From contig JAEWBW010000037.1 in assembly GCA_023390955.1 (NCBI GenBank), forward strand, positions 1 to 13,252: a stretch of 13,252 bases of DNA, written 5' to 3'. The position numbers and the translations under genes are program-made. Position 1 is the stretch's first letter. Every line of letters begins with the position of its first letter. Below, one piece after another: positions 6,372 to 13,252 of this stretch. The stretch is from Pseudomonadota bacterium (lineage in GTDB: Bacteria > Pseudomonadota > Alphaproteobacteria > Rhizobiales > Xanthobacteraceae). The notes below the pieces were generated by a model, which saw only the letters and a program-made list of their open reading frames with translations, did not search any database and was not told the DNA's origin.

Positions 6372-7703
6372 ATGGCTCTGACCAGGCTCAAGGCAGGTGG
6401 CGGCGCCTATAGCGCCGAGATGGACGCGCATGAACGGGCCTCGCGCGACGAGATCATGGCGCTGCAGACGCAGCGGCTCGTCTGGTCGCTGAAGCACGCC
6501 TACGACAATGTCGCGCATTATCGCAAGGCCTTCGACAAGGCCGGCGTGCACCCGTCCGATTTCAAGAGCCTGTCCGATCTCGCAAAATTTCCGTTCACGG
6601 TGAAGACGGATCTGCGCGACAATTATCCCTTCAACATGTTCGCCGTCCCGCGCGAGAAGCTGGTGCGCGTGCACGCTTCCTCCGGCACGACCGGAAAGCC
6701 GATCGTGGTCGGATACACCCAGCGCGACATCGACACCTGGTCGGAGGTGATGGCGCGCTCGATCCGCGCCGCCGGCGGCCGCACCGGCATGATCATCCAC
6801 AATGCCTACGGCTACGGGCTCTTCACCGGCGGTCTCGGCGTGCACTACGGCGCCGAGAAGCTCGGCTGCACCGTTGTGCCGATCTCCGGCGGCATGACCG
6901 AGCGGCAGGTGCAGCTCATCAATGATTTTCGCCCAGACATCATTACGGTGACGCCGAGCTACATGCTGGCGATCCTGGACGAGTTCAAGCGTCAGAAGCT
7001 CGATCCCCGCCAGTGTTCGCTGAAGGTCGGCATTTTCGGTGCTGAGCCCTGGACCAATGCGATGCGCAGCGAGATCGAAGAGGCGTTCGATATGGACGCG
7101 ACCGACATCTATGGCCTGTCCGAGGTGATCGGCCCCGGCGTTGCGCAGGAATGCATCGAGACCAAGGACGGGCTGCACATCTGGGAGGACCATTTCTATC
7201 CCGAAGTGATCGATCCCGAGACCGGCGCCGTGCTGCCGGATGGCGAGAAGGGCGAGCTGGTCTTCACCTCGCTCACCAAGGAAGGCTTTCCGGTCATCCG
7301 CTATCGCACCCGTGATCTGACGCGGCTGCTGCCGGGCACGGCGCGGCCGGGCATGCGGCGCATGGAAAAGGTGACGGGCCGCTCCGACGACATGATCATC
7401 CTGCGCGGCGTCAACCTGTTCCCGACCCAGATCGAGGAAGTGTTGCTCGCGACCGACTGGTGCGGCGGCCACTTCATCATGGAGCTGACCCGGGAAGGCC
7501 GCATGGACGAGTTGACGATCATCGCGGAGGCCCGGCCTGAGAGCTGGGACGGCCGTGGCCTGATCGACCATGCTGACCGCATCTCGACCCATATCAAGAA
7601 CACCATCGGCATCACCGCCAAGGTGCAGGCGGTTGCGCCGGCCACGCTGGAGCGCTCCCTCGGCAAGGCCAAGCGGCTCTACGACAAGCGGCCGAAGGAC
7701 TAG
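6372..7703 (+). CDS. paaK: Phenylacetate-CoA ligase
   Basis: The entry enzyme of the pathway: it makes phenylacetyl-CoA from phenylacetate, ATP and CoA in the cytoplasm. It has 443 residues, within the usual PaaK range. Adenylate-forming motifs are the phosphate-binding loop ASSGTTGKP (102-110), YGLSE (247-251), RTRDLT (312-317) and the hinge region GRSDDMIILRGVN (336-348). The C-terminal GKAKR holds the probable catalytic Lys432. A GGGGA ribosome site precedes the ATG by about seven bases. An internal ATG at codon 17 is possible but lacks such support. Placed last in the paa run, it lets its own product relieve PaaX repression, by analogy with E. coli. Confidence 0.96.
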   Translation: MALTRLKAGGGAYSAEMDAHERASRDEIMALQTQRLVWSLKHAYDNVAHYRKAFDKAGVHPSDFKSLSDLAKFPFTVKTDLRDNYPFNMFAVPREKLVRVHASSGTTGKPIVVGYTQRDIDTWSEVMARSIRAAGGRTGMIIHNAYGYGLFTGGLGVHYGAEKLGCTVVPISGGMTERQVQLINDFRPDIITVTPSYMLAILDEFKRQKLDPRQCSLKVGIFGAEPWTNAMRSEIEEAFDMDATDIYGLSEVIGPGVAQECIETKDGLHIWEDHFYPEVIDPETGAVLPDGEKGELVFTSLTKEGFPVIRYRTRDLTRLLPGTARPGMRRMEKVTGRSDDMIILRGVNLFPTQIEEVLLATDWCGGHFIMELTREGRMDELTIIAEARPESWDGRGLIDHADRISTHIKNTIGITAKVQAVAPATLERSLGKAKRLYDKRPKD

Positions 7704-7709
7704 CCCTCA

Positions 7710-7730
7710 CCCCTCATGGTGGATGAGGGG
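7710..7730 (+). terminator. Perfect 8-bp hairpin after paaK
   Basis: CCCCTCAT (7710-7717) and ATGAGGGG (7723-7730) form a perfect stem with a five-base loop, seven bases after the paaK stop. No T-run follows, so it is not a standard intrinsic terminator. It could be a partial terminator, a transcript-end stabiliser, or a degenerate copy of the short CCTCAT...ATGAGG palindromes scattered through some rhizobial genomes (that resemblance is from memory). Confidence 0.4.
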
Positions 7731-7791
7731 AGGCGGATTGACTTGCAGGCCCCCAAGGGCCACAAGGCCGCGAGAAATCGTGGATACTTTG

Positions 7792-8796
7792 ATGTCATCG
7801 TCCGAAGCAAAATCCGTCGAAGCGCGCTGCGTGCGTCTCAACGCCAAGGCCGAGAATGCCGCGGCGCTTGCGCCGGTCGTCGAGCAGCATCGGCTGGAGC
7901 GAGGCGCCAATGATCTCCTGATCGAGGTGAAGGCCGCGGCGGTCAATCCGTCCGACGTGAAGGCCGCGACCGGGTTGATGCCCTATGCCGTGTTCCCGCG
8001 CACGCCCGGCCGCGACTATGCCGGCGTGGTCATCGATGGCCCGGCCGGCACGATCGGCCGCGAGGTGTTCGGTTCTTCCGGCGATCTCGGCATCCGCCGC
8101 GACGGCACCCATGCCACACATCTCGTCGTCGAGGCCGACGCGGTCGTCGAGAAGCCGAAGGCGTTGTCATGGGAAGAGGCCGCCGGCATCGGCGTCCCCT
8201 TCGTCACCGCCATGGAAGGATTTCGCCGCGCGGGCGTGCCGAGGCCCGGCGAGACCGTGCTGGTGTTCGGCGTCAACGGCAAGGTCGGGCAGGCGGCCGT
8301 GCAGATCGCGACCTGGCAGGGCGCGCGCGTCATCGGCGTGGTGCGCAAGGCCGAGGCTTATGAGGGGCACGCCAATGCGCCGGTCGAGGTGATCGATGCC
8401 TCCGCGACCGACGTCGCCGCGCGCGTGCGCGAGGTGACGGGCGGCAAGGGCGCCGACATCGTCTTCAACACCGTTGGTGATCCCTATTTCCAGGCGGCGC
8501 ACAAGTCGCTCGCCTTGCGCGGCCGGCAAATCCTGATCGCGGCGGTCGACCGCATCGTGCAGTTCAACATCCTCGAATTCTACCGCGGCCAGCACACCTA
8601 TGTCGGCATCGACACGCTTGGTCTGTCGTCGACGGCGACCGGTGCCGTGTTGCGCGATCTCGGTCCGGGCTTTGCGAGTGGGCATCTCAAACCGTTTCCG
8701 ATTCAGGCTAATGCGATCTATCCGCTGGAGCGGGCCAAGGAAGCGTATGCTGCTGTCGCCGGCTCCTCGCGAGACCGCGTGATCCTGAAGCCGTAG
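7792..8796 (+). CDS. Zinc-independent medium-chain oxidoreductase (quinone oxidoreductase-like)
   Basis: A 334-residue NAD(P)H-dependent enzyme of the medium-chain dehydrogenase/reductase superfamily. An N-terminal GroES-like domain contains VKAAAVNPSDVKAATG (46-61) and TPGRDYAGVV (71-80). The Rossmann domain carries VFGVNGKVGQAAVQIA (158-173). There is only one cysteine (Cys13), so the catalytic and structural zinc sites of true alcohol dehydrogenases are absent; a quinone or enone reductase activity is more likely. The start at 7792 is favoured. An in-frame GTG at 7780 is possible, and still longer readings run back into paaK without homology. It lies 88 bases and a hairpin after paaK, so membership in the paa transcript is uncertain, though handling of a reactive unsaturated intermediate is conceivable. 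Confidence 0.85.
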   Translation: MSSSEAKSVEARCVRLNAKAENAAALAPVVEQHRLERGANDLLIEVKAAAVNPSDVKAATGLMPYAVFPRTPGRDYAGVVIDGPAGTIGREVFGSSGDLGIRRDGTHATHLVVEADAVVEKPKALSWEEAAGIGVPFVTAMEGFRRAGVPRPGETVLVFGVNGKVGQAAVQIATWQGARVIGVVRKAEAYEGHANAPVEVIDASATDVAARVREVTGGKGADIVFNTVGDPYFQAAHKSLALRGRQILIAAVDRIVQFNILEFYRGQHTYVGIDTLGLSSTATGAVLRDLGPGFASGHLKPFPIQANAIYPLERAKEAYAAVAGSSRDRVILKP

Positions 8797-8806
8797 CGTC
8801 ACCATC

Positions 8807-9874
8807 ATGGAAGCCGCCCAAATCGCCATCCTCGCCGGTCTTGCCATCGGCCTCGTCTATGGCGCCGTTGGCCTGCTCAGCGGATTCTGCCTGATGAGCA
8901 GCATGCGCGGTTTCCTGGCGGAGGGCGACGGGCGGCTGGTGCGCGCATACGCGCTGGCGATAGCCGTTGCGATCGCCGCAAGCCAGTTTCTCGCCGGCAG
9001 CGGCACCGTTGATCTCGGCAAGTCGATCTATCTGCAGCCGAGTTTCTCTGCGCCCGTGCTGTTCTTCGGCGGCCTCTTGTTCGGATACGGCATGGTGCTG
9101 TCCAACGGATGCGGCTCACGCGCGCTGGTCCTGCTCGGCCGCGGTAATCTGCGCTCCTTCGTCGTGGTGATCGTGCTCGCCATTGCCGCGCAGATGACGC
9201 TGAAGGGCCTGATCGCGCCGGCGCGGATCGCGCTGGTGCAGGCCACGCAGGCCACGGTGAATGCAAACTCATTGCCGGCGCTGCTCGCGTCAGTTGGGCT
9301 GGGTGAAACATCGTCGCGCCTGCTGCCAGCTCTGTTGATTCCCGCTGCGCTCGCTCTGTTCGCCTTCGGGCATGACGGCTTCCGCCGCTCGCCCGGCCAG
9401 GTCGCAGCCGGGCTCATTGTCGGCCTGCTGGTCGCCGCCGGTTGGTTCGCCACCGGTTACCTCGGCGCCGACGATTTCAATCCAGTGCCGGTGACATCGC
9501 TGACCTTCATCGCGCCAATCGCCGACACGCTGCAATACGCCATGCTCTCGACGGGCCTGACGCTGAATTTCGGCATCGCAACCGTCGCCGGCGTCTTTGC
9601 CGGCAGCCTAGTCACCGCGCTCGCAACCGGACGCTTCAAGCTCGAAGCTTATTCCTCGCCGAACCACATGCTGCGCTCGGCGGGCGGCGCCGCGCTGATG
9701 GGCATCGGCGGGGTGATGGCGTTCGGCTGCTCGATCGGGCAGGGGCTCACCGGCCTCTCGACGCTCGCACTCGGCTCCTTCGTTGCGGTCGCCGGCATTC
9801 TGCTGGGCGCCGCCGCGGGCCTGCGCGGTGCGCTGCGGGTTCGGCCGCTCAAGGCGGCTGGCGAGGCAGCCTAA
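8807..9874 (+). CDS. YeeE/YedE-family membrane transporter, probable thiosulfate/sulfur carrier
   Basis: A 355-residue integral inner-membrane protein with about nine hydrophobic segments. It matches the YeeE/YedE (TsuA) family, whose characterised member imports thiosulfate using three pore cysteines. Here exactly three cysteines occur, all in family-like positions: Cys28 in LSGFCLMSS, Cys102 in SNGCGSRALVLLGRG and Cys308 in AFGCSIGQGLTGLSTLA. Two internally similar halves are apparent around the last two motifs. It follows the oxidoreductase by ten bases with no obvious ribosome site, so coupled translation is likely. Its stop overlaps the stop of the convergent hydrolase-OsmC gene by four bases. 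The transported compound may be thiosulfate or another sulfur species; selenium-type substrates have been suggested for relatives. Confidence 0.85.
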   Translation: MEAAQIAILAGLAIGLVYGAVGLLSGFCLMSSMRGFLAEGDGRLVRAYALAIAVAIAASQFLAGSGTVDLGKSIYLQPSFSAPVLFFGGLLFGYGMVLSNGCGSRALVLLGRGNLRSFVVVIVLAIAAQMTLKGLIAPARIALVQATQATVNANSLPALLASVGLGETSSRLLPALLIPAALALFAFGHDGFRRSPGQVAAGLIVGLLVAAGWFATGYLGADDFNPVPVTSLTFIAPIADTLQYAMLSTGLTLNFGIATVAGVFAGSLVTALATGRFKLEAYSSPNHMLRSAGGAALMGIGGVMAFGCSIGQGLTGLSTLALGSFVAVAGILLGAAAGLRGALRVRPLKAAGEAA

Positions 9875-11094
9875 CCCACCGCCCTTGTCACGATGCGGAT
9901 CTCGGACGTCAGTGTCCGGTGCACCGGACATTTATCTGCGATCTCCATCAGCTTCTTGCGCTGCTCGGCGTCGAGCGCGCCATCCATCGCGATATCGCGC
10001 TCGATCTGGTCGAGCATGCCCTCGCGCGTCTCGCACTCCGCGCAGTCCTTGGCGTAAATCTTGGAATGCTTCAGCGTGACCGTGACACGGTCGAGCGGCA
10101 GCGATTTCCGATCGGCATAGAGCCGCATGGTCATCGAGGTGCAGGCACCCAGCCCCGCCAGCAAGAAATCGTAGGGGCCAGGACCGGCATCCGCACCGCC
10201 GGCCGCAATCGGTTCGTCCGCGACGAGATGGTGCGGCCCGATGGTGACGGCCTGGTTGAATTTGCTCTTGCGGGTTTCCTGCACCACGACCTGGCGCGGC
10301 ACATCCGCAGTGTCCGCCGCCTTTGCGGGCTTGGCGGCCTCGACATAGCGGCTGGCCCAGGCCGCGATGACGTCGGCGGCATAGACGGCATCCGCCGGCT
10401 TGCTCAGAAGATGATCGGCATGGTCGAGCGAGACGAAGCTCTTTGGATGCTTCGCGGCAACAAAGATCTTGGTCGCATTGTCGATGCCGACGGTGTCGTC
10501 GACCGGCGACTGCATGATCAGCAGCGCCTTGTGCAGGCCGGTGACGTCCTTCATCAGCTCATGCTCGGCGACATCGTCGAGGAATTCGCGCTTGATCCGG
10601 AATGGGCGGCCGGCGAGGGACACTTCGACCTCGCCTTGCGCGCGGATGGTGTCGACATGCTCCCTGAACAATCCCGTGACATGCGCGGGATCGGACGGCG
10701 CCGCGATGGTCACGACAGCCCTGGCGTCCGAGATCTTCCCCGCTGCCGCCAAAATTGCCGCGCCACCGAGGCTGTGGCCGATCAGGATAGACGGCGCCTT
10801 GCGGGTCTCGCGCAGATGATCGGCGGCGCGGACGAGGTCGGCGACATTGGAGGAGAACGTCGAATTGGCGAATTCGCCCTCGCTAGAGCCGAGCCCGGTG
10901 AAGTCGAAGCGCAGCACCGCAATGCCCTGTGCCGCAAGCGCCACCGAGATGCGCTTTGCCGCCAGCGTATCCTTGCCGCAGGTGAAGCAATGCGCGAACA
11001 GCGCATAGGCCGCGACCTCACCGTCGGGCAGCTCCAGCGCGGCCGCCAGTTGATGGCCGCCTTCGCCCGTGAATTGAAAGCGTTCGGTCGGCAT
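9871..11094 (-). CDS. Alpha/beta hydrolase-OsmC fusion protein
   Basis: A 407-residue two-domain cytoplasmic protein. Residues 1 to about 255 form an alpha/beta hydrolase: GHSLGG at 106-111 gives nucleophile Ser108, an Asp in SPVDDTVG (199 or 200) is the likely acid, and His225 or His228 in LDHADHLL the base. A short alanine/lysine-rich linker leads to an OsmC domain (about 270-407) with the redox cysteine pair Cys318 (GLGACTS) and Cys389 (DKCPVHRTL), known in the family to reduce organic hydroperoxides. Two further CxxC pairs occur, Cys36/Cys39 and Cys351/Cys354; there are no other cysteines. A GGGGGAAG ribosome site precedes the ATG. It lies 20 bases after the molybdoenzyme gene. This fusion occurs widely in proteobacteria, but I know of no established substrate. 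Confidence 0.88.
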   Translation of the reverse strand: MPTERFQFTGEGGHQLAAALELPDGEVAAYALFAHCFTCGKDTLAAKRISVALAAQGIAVLRFDFTGLGSSEGEFANSTFSSNVADLVRAADHLRETRKAPSILIGHSLGGAAILAAAGKISDARAVVTIAAPSDPAHVTGLFREHVDTIRAQGEVEVSLAGRPFRIKREFLDDVAEHELMKDVTGLHKALLIMQSPVDDTVGIDNATKIFVAAKHPKSFVSLDHADHLLSKPADAVYAADVIAAWASRYVEAAKPAKAADTADVPRQVVVQETRKSKFNQAVTIGPHHLVADEPIAAGGADAGPGPYDFLLAGLGACTSMTMRLYADRKSLPLDRVTVTLKHSKIYAKDCAECETREGMLDQIERDIAMDGALDAEQRKKLMEIADKCPVHRTLTSEIRIVTRAVG

Positions 11095-11114
11095 GGGTCT
11101 TCCCCCGTGTCTGT

Positions 11115-11786
11115 TCAGTCCGAATCGTCAGAATAGCGCTGCTCGGCCCAGGGATCACCGCGATTATGGTAACCGCGGACCTCCCAGAAGCCTGGCGCAT
11201 CCGCGGTCACGAATTCGACAGCCTGGAGCCATTTCGCACTCTTCCAGAAATAGAGATGCGGCACCACGAGCCGCACCGGGCCGCCATGCTCCTCAGTCAG
11301 CGGCTGGCTCGACCAGCTGTGGGCGAGTAGTGCGTCCTCGGCAGCGAAGTCATCCAGCGACAGATTTGTCGTGTAGCCGTCATAGGAATGCAGCACGACG
11401 AAGCGGGCGTCGTCGTGCGGCTGGCAGGCAGCGAGAAGCTCGCGGGTCGCGAGTCCCTCCCACTGGTTGTCATAGCGCGACCACGTCGTCACGCAATGGA
11501 TGTCGGAGACGAATTGCGACTGCTTCTGTGCCGAGAATTCCGCAAAGGTCCAGAACACGGGTTTGTTGACCGCGCCATAGACGTCGAGCCGCCAGCGCTC
11601 GCGCGACACCGGTGGTACGACGCCGAGATCGAGCACTGGCCAGTCCTTGGTCAGGTGCTGCCCCGGCGGCAGGCGCTGCTCATCCGGGCGCGTGATCTTG
11701 CCGGTGAGGAAGCGGCCTTCGGTGGCCCACTTCTCCTTGGTCCGCGTCAGCTTGCTGTCAGGCGGCGGCTCATGCTCGTCGGTCAT
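11115..11786 (-). CDS. Sulfite-oxidase-fold molybdopterin oxidoreductase, cytoplasmic
   Basis: A 223-residue protein containing the oxidoreductase molybdopterin-binding fold of the sulfite oxidase/YedY group. The probable molybdenum ligand is Cys98 in SDIHCVTTWSRYDNQWEG. Cofactor-contact segments include HGGPVRLVVPHLYFWKSAKW (167-186) and GYHNRGDPW (205-213). The usual twin-arginine export signal, heme domain and dimerisation domain are missing, so it resembles the short cytoplasmic sulfite-oxidase-like proteins rather than SorA or YedY. The physiological substrate is unknown; sulfite or a sulfoxide-type compound is a guess from the fold. It starts three bases after the MFS stop codon and lies 20 bases before the hydrolase-OsmC gene, which indicates co-transcription. 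A second cysteine, Cys121, is not in a known motif. Confidence 0.88.
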   Translation of the reverse strand: MTDEHEPPPDSKLTRTKEKWATEGRFLTGKITRPDEQRLPPGQHLTKDWPVLDLGVVPPVSRERWRLDVYGAVNKPVFWTFAEFSAQKQSQFVSDIHCVTTWSRYDNQWEGLATRELLAACQPHDDARFVVLHSYDGYTTNLSLDDFAAEDALLAHSWSSQPLTEEHGGPVRLVVPHLYFWKSAKWLQAVEFVTADAPGFWEVRGYHNRGDPWAEQRYSDDSD

Positions 11787-11789
11787 GCT

Positions 11790-13112
11790 CTACTCGTGCC
11801 GATGCATCGCGGAGGCGTGCTTGGTATCGCGCATTGTAGAGTAGATGAGGAGCGAGATGAAGATGATGCCGCTGAGATAATAGTAAAACCATTGTTCATG
11901 CCCGATAGTCTTGAAGTATAGGGCGATGGCCGGCGCGGTGCCGCCGAAGATCGAGACGGTGATCGCATAGGGCAGGCCGACGCCGAGCGCGCGTACATTG
12001 GTGGGGAAGAGTTCGGCCTTCACCACGGCATTGATCGAGGTATAGCCGGCCACGAACAGCCAGGCGCAGCAGATCAGGACGAATGCCATCAACGGCGACT
12101 TTGTCTCCTTCAGCGTCATCAGCAGCGGCACCGTGGCGAGCGTGCCGGCTACTCCGAAGAAGACTAGGAGAGGCTTGCGGCCGATCCGATCGGAGATCGC
12201 ACCGTAAATCGGCTGCAGAATTGTGGCGAAGATCAGCGAGCCGAAGATCACGAAGGTGGTCTCGTCCTCGGTCAGCCCGACCGACAGCTTGACGAAGGTC
12301 TGCATGTAGGTGGTGAAGGTGTAGAAGGCGGCAGTGCCGCCCGCGGTGAGGCCGACCACGAGCAGGAGCTCGCGCGGATATTGCAGCAGATTGGCGATCG
12401 AGCCGGTCGGCTTGACCACCTTTTTGGCTTCCTCGAACGCCTCGGTCTCGTGAAGGCCGCGGCGCATCACCGCGGCAAAGATCGCCAGCCCCGCACCGAT
12501 CGCGAAGGGAATGCGCCAGCCCCATTCCTTCAGCTCCTCCGGCGTCAGGAAGACCTTCTGCAAAAGCAGCAGCACGACGATCGCGGTGAGCTGGCCGCCG
12601 ATCAGCGTGACGTACTGAAAGCTTGAATAAAACCCGCGATGCTTGGGATCGGCGACTTCGCTCAGATACGTGGCGCTGGCGCCGTACTCGCCGCCCAGGC
12701 TCAGGCCCTCGATGACGCGCGCCAGCGCCAGGATGATCGGAGCGGCAATGCCGATTGTGGCATAGGTCGGCGTCAGCGCGATGATCAGCGAGCCGAAGCA
12801 CATGAACACGACGGAGAGCGTCAGCGAGATGCGGCGGCCGAAATGGTCGGCGAGATAGCCAAAGAACCAGCCGCCCAGCGGACGCATCAGGAAAGTCGCG
12901 GCAAAGACGACAGCGACGTTCAGCTGCTGGACGACGGGGTCATTGCCGGGGAAGAACGCAGGCGCGAAATACAGCGCGAATGCCGTGTAGGCGTAGAAAT
13001 CATACCATTCGACGAGATTGCCGATCGAGCCGATGAAGATCGCCTTGATCCGCCGCTCGGCGTCGGCAATGTCGATTTTGTCGGAGGCCGGATTGAGTAC
13101 TTGCTCTGTCAT
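11790..13112 (-). CDS. MFS transporter, metabolite:H+ symporter (KgtP/ProP-like) family
   Basis: A 440-residue, 12-helix inner-membrane carrier. Family signatures of the metabolite:H+ symporters are clear: GNLVEWYDFYAY (31-42) in helix 1, RPLGGWFFGYLADHFGRR (77-94) at the loop between helices 2 and 3, and RVIEGLSLGGEYG (132-144) in helix 4, with the repeated ISDRIGRKPLL in the second half. Such carriers take up carboxylates or small zwitterions such as 2-oxoglutarate, citrate, shikimate or betaine with protons. Sequence inspection does not reveal the substrate. ATG at 13112 is preferred to an adjacent GTG at 13115 because the GGGAGG site is six bases away rather than three. It sits 32 bases after the P450 fragment and three before the molybdoenzyme. 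Confidence 0.93.
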   Translation of the reverse strand: MTEQVLNPASDKIDIADAERRIKAIFIGSIGNLVEWYDFYAYTAFALYFAPAFFPGNDPVVQQLNVAVVFAATFLMRPLGGWFFGYLADHFGRRISLTLSVVFMCFGSLIIALTPTYATIGIAAPIILALARVIEGLSLGGEYGASATYLSEVADPKHRGFYSSFQYVTLIGGQLTAIVVLLLLQKVFLTPEELKEWGWRIPFAIGAGLAIFAAVMRRGLHETEAFEEAKKVVKPTGSIANLLQYPRELLLVVGLTAGGTAAFYTFTTYMQTFVKLSVGLTEDETTFVIFGSLIFATILQPIYGAISDRIGRKPLLVFFGVAGTLATVPLLMTLKETKSPLMAFVLICCAWLFVAGYTSINAVVKAELFPTNVRALGVGLPYAITVSIFGGTAPAIALYFKTIGHEQWFYYYLSGIIFISLLIYSTMRDTKHASAMHRHE

Positions 13113-13118
13113 CACCGG

Positions 13119-13124
13119 CCTCCC
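13119..13124 (-). promoter_or_regulatory. Ribosome binding site deciding the MFS start
   Basis: On the minus strand GGGAGG is followed by six bases and ATG (13112), or by three bases and GTG (13115). Spacing favours the ATG. Confidence 0.65.
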
Positions 13125-13144
13125 AACGTCGAATTGGCTGGGGC

Positions 13145-13252
13145 CTATTTAGCCTTTCCCAGCAGGAATGGTAACTGACGCGGCCCCCGCACGGTTCCCT
13201 GCGACCAGGTCACGGTGCCGGCCGGGTCAAGCCGGAAGTCCGGAATCCGCTT
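13145..13252 (-). CDS. C-terminal end of a probable cytochrome P450 (cut by the window)
   Basis: The last 35 codons and the TAG stop of a gene entering from the right edge. The visible peptide includes RIPDFRLDPAG near its start, then VTWSQGTVRGPRQLPF and a short LLGKAK tail. This pattern, an IP-x-(F/Y)-R-(L/V) strand, a Pro/Gly turn and then a VRGPR-x-LP strand, is typical of the C-terminal beta region of bacterial cytochrome P450s. The heme-binding cysteine loop would lie upstream, outside the window, so the call rests on the tail only. It precedes the MFS gene by 32 bases on the same strand, so the two are probably co-transcribed. Confidence 0.6.
   Translation of the reverse strand, partial: KRIPDFRLDPAGTVTWSQGTVRGPRQLPFLLGKAK

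Noticed and set aside
6231..7592. 453-codon minus-strand open frame opposite paaK
   Set aside because: A shadow of PaaK codon bias. It has no recognisable domain, and paaK on the other strand has every family motif.
2183..7703. A complete phenylacetate degradation pathway in this window
   Set aside because: Only activation, epoxidation, thioesterase and regulator genes are present; isomerase, ring-opening and beta-oxidation-like genes (paaG, paaZ, paaF, paaH, paaJ) are not seen.
7570..7791. Upstream extension of the medium-chain oxidoreductase into paaK
   Set aside because: It overlaps the conserved PaaK C terminus and has no resemblance to the reductase family.
9442..11136. 564-codon plus-strand open frame
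   Set aside because: It crosses the carrier gene and runs antisense through the well-recognised hydrolase-OsmC gene. The translation is arginine-rich and low in family resemblance; long antisense frames are expected in GC-rich DNA.

Overview
The window is GC-rich, gene-dense DNA with strong G/C preference at third codon positions. Gene content and protein style suggest an alphaproteobacterium of the Bradyrhizobium/Rhodopseudomonas type (inference from protein resemblance; no rRNA or other marker gene is present). No tRNA, rRNA, CRISPR array, insertion sequence or phage gene was found, and no gene-free stretch reaches 300 bases.

Layout, left to right. (1) 1-1179, plus strand: an alpha/beta hydrolase cut by the left edge and a small DUF4259-type protein. 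(2) 1247-7703, plus strand: a phenylacetate catabolic block made of a PaaX-type repressor, a short AT-rich control region, then paaA-paaB-paaC-paaD-paaE, a PaaI thioesterase and the PaaK ligase. The paaABCDE junctions are within 11 bases or overlap, which points to one translationally coupled transcript. (3) 7792-9874, plus strand: a zinc-independent medium-chain oxidoreductase and a YeeE/YedE-type membrane protein with the three cysteines expected of thiosulfate carriers. (4) 9871-13252, minus strand, converging on region 3: the end of a probable cytochrome P450, an MHS-type MFS transporter, a cytoplasmic sulfite-oxidase-fold molybdoenzyme and an alpha/beta hydrolase-OsmC fusion. Gaps of 32, 3 and 20 bases suggest one operon.

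How the genes work together. PaaK activates phenylacetate to phenylacetyl-CoA. The PaaA/PaaC core with PaaB, fed electrons by the flavo-iron-sulfur reductase PaaE and probably matured by PaaD, epoxidises the ring. PaaI can hydrolyse stalled CoA esters and recover CoA. PaaX is expected to repress until phenylacetyl-CoA appears. The later steps (PaaG, PaaZ, PaaF, PaaH, PaaJ) are not in the window and must lie elsewhere if the pathway is complete.

The core paa operon is well-known biology. The least explained part is the convergent cluster at 8807-11786: a probable sulfur-compound carrier, an OsmC fusion with six cysteines arranged as two CxxC pairs plus the OsmC pair, and a sulfite-oxidase-fold enzyme. 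Their meeting here is the best candidate for something undescribed, but a shared sulfur role is inference only.
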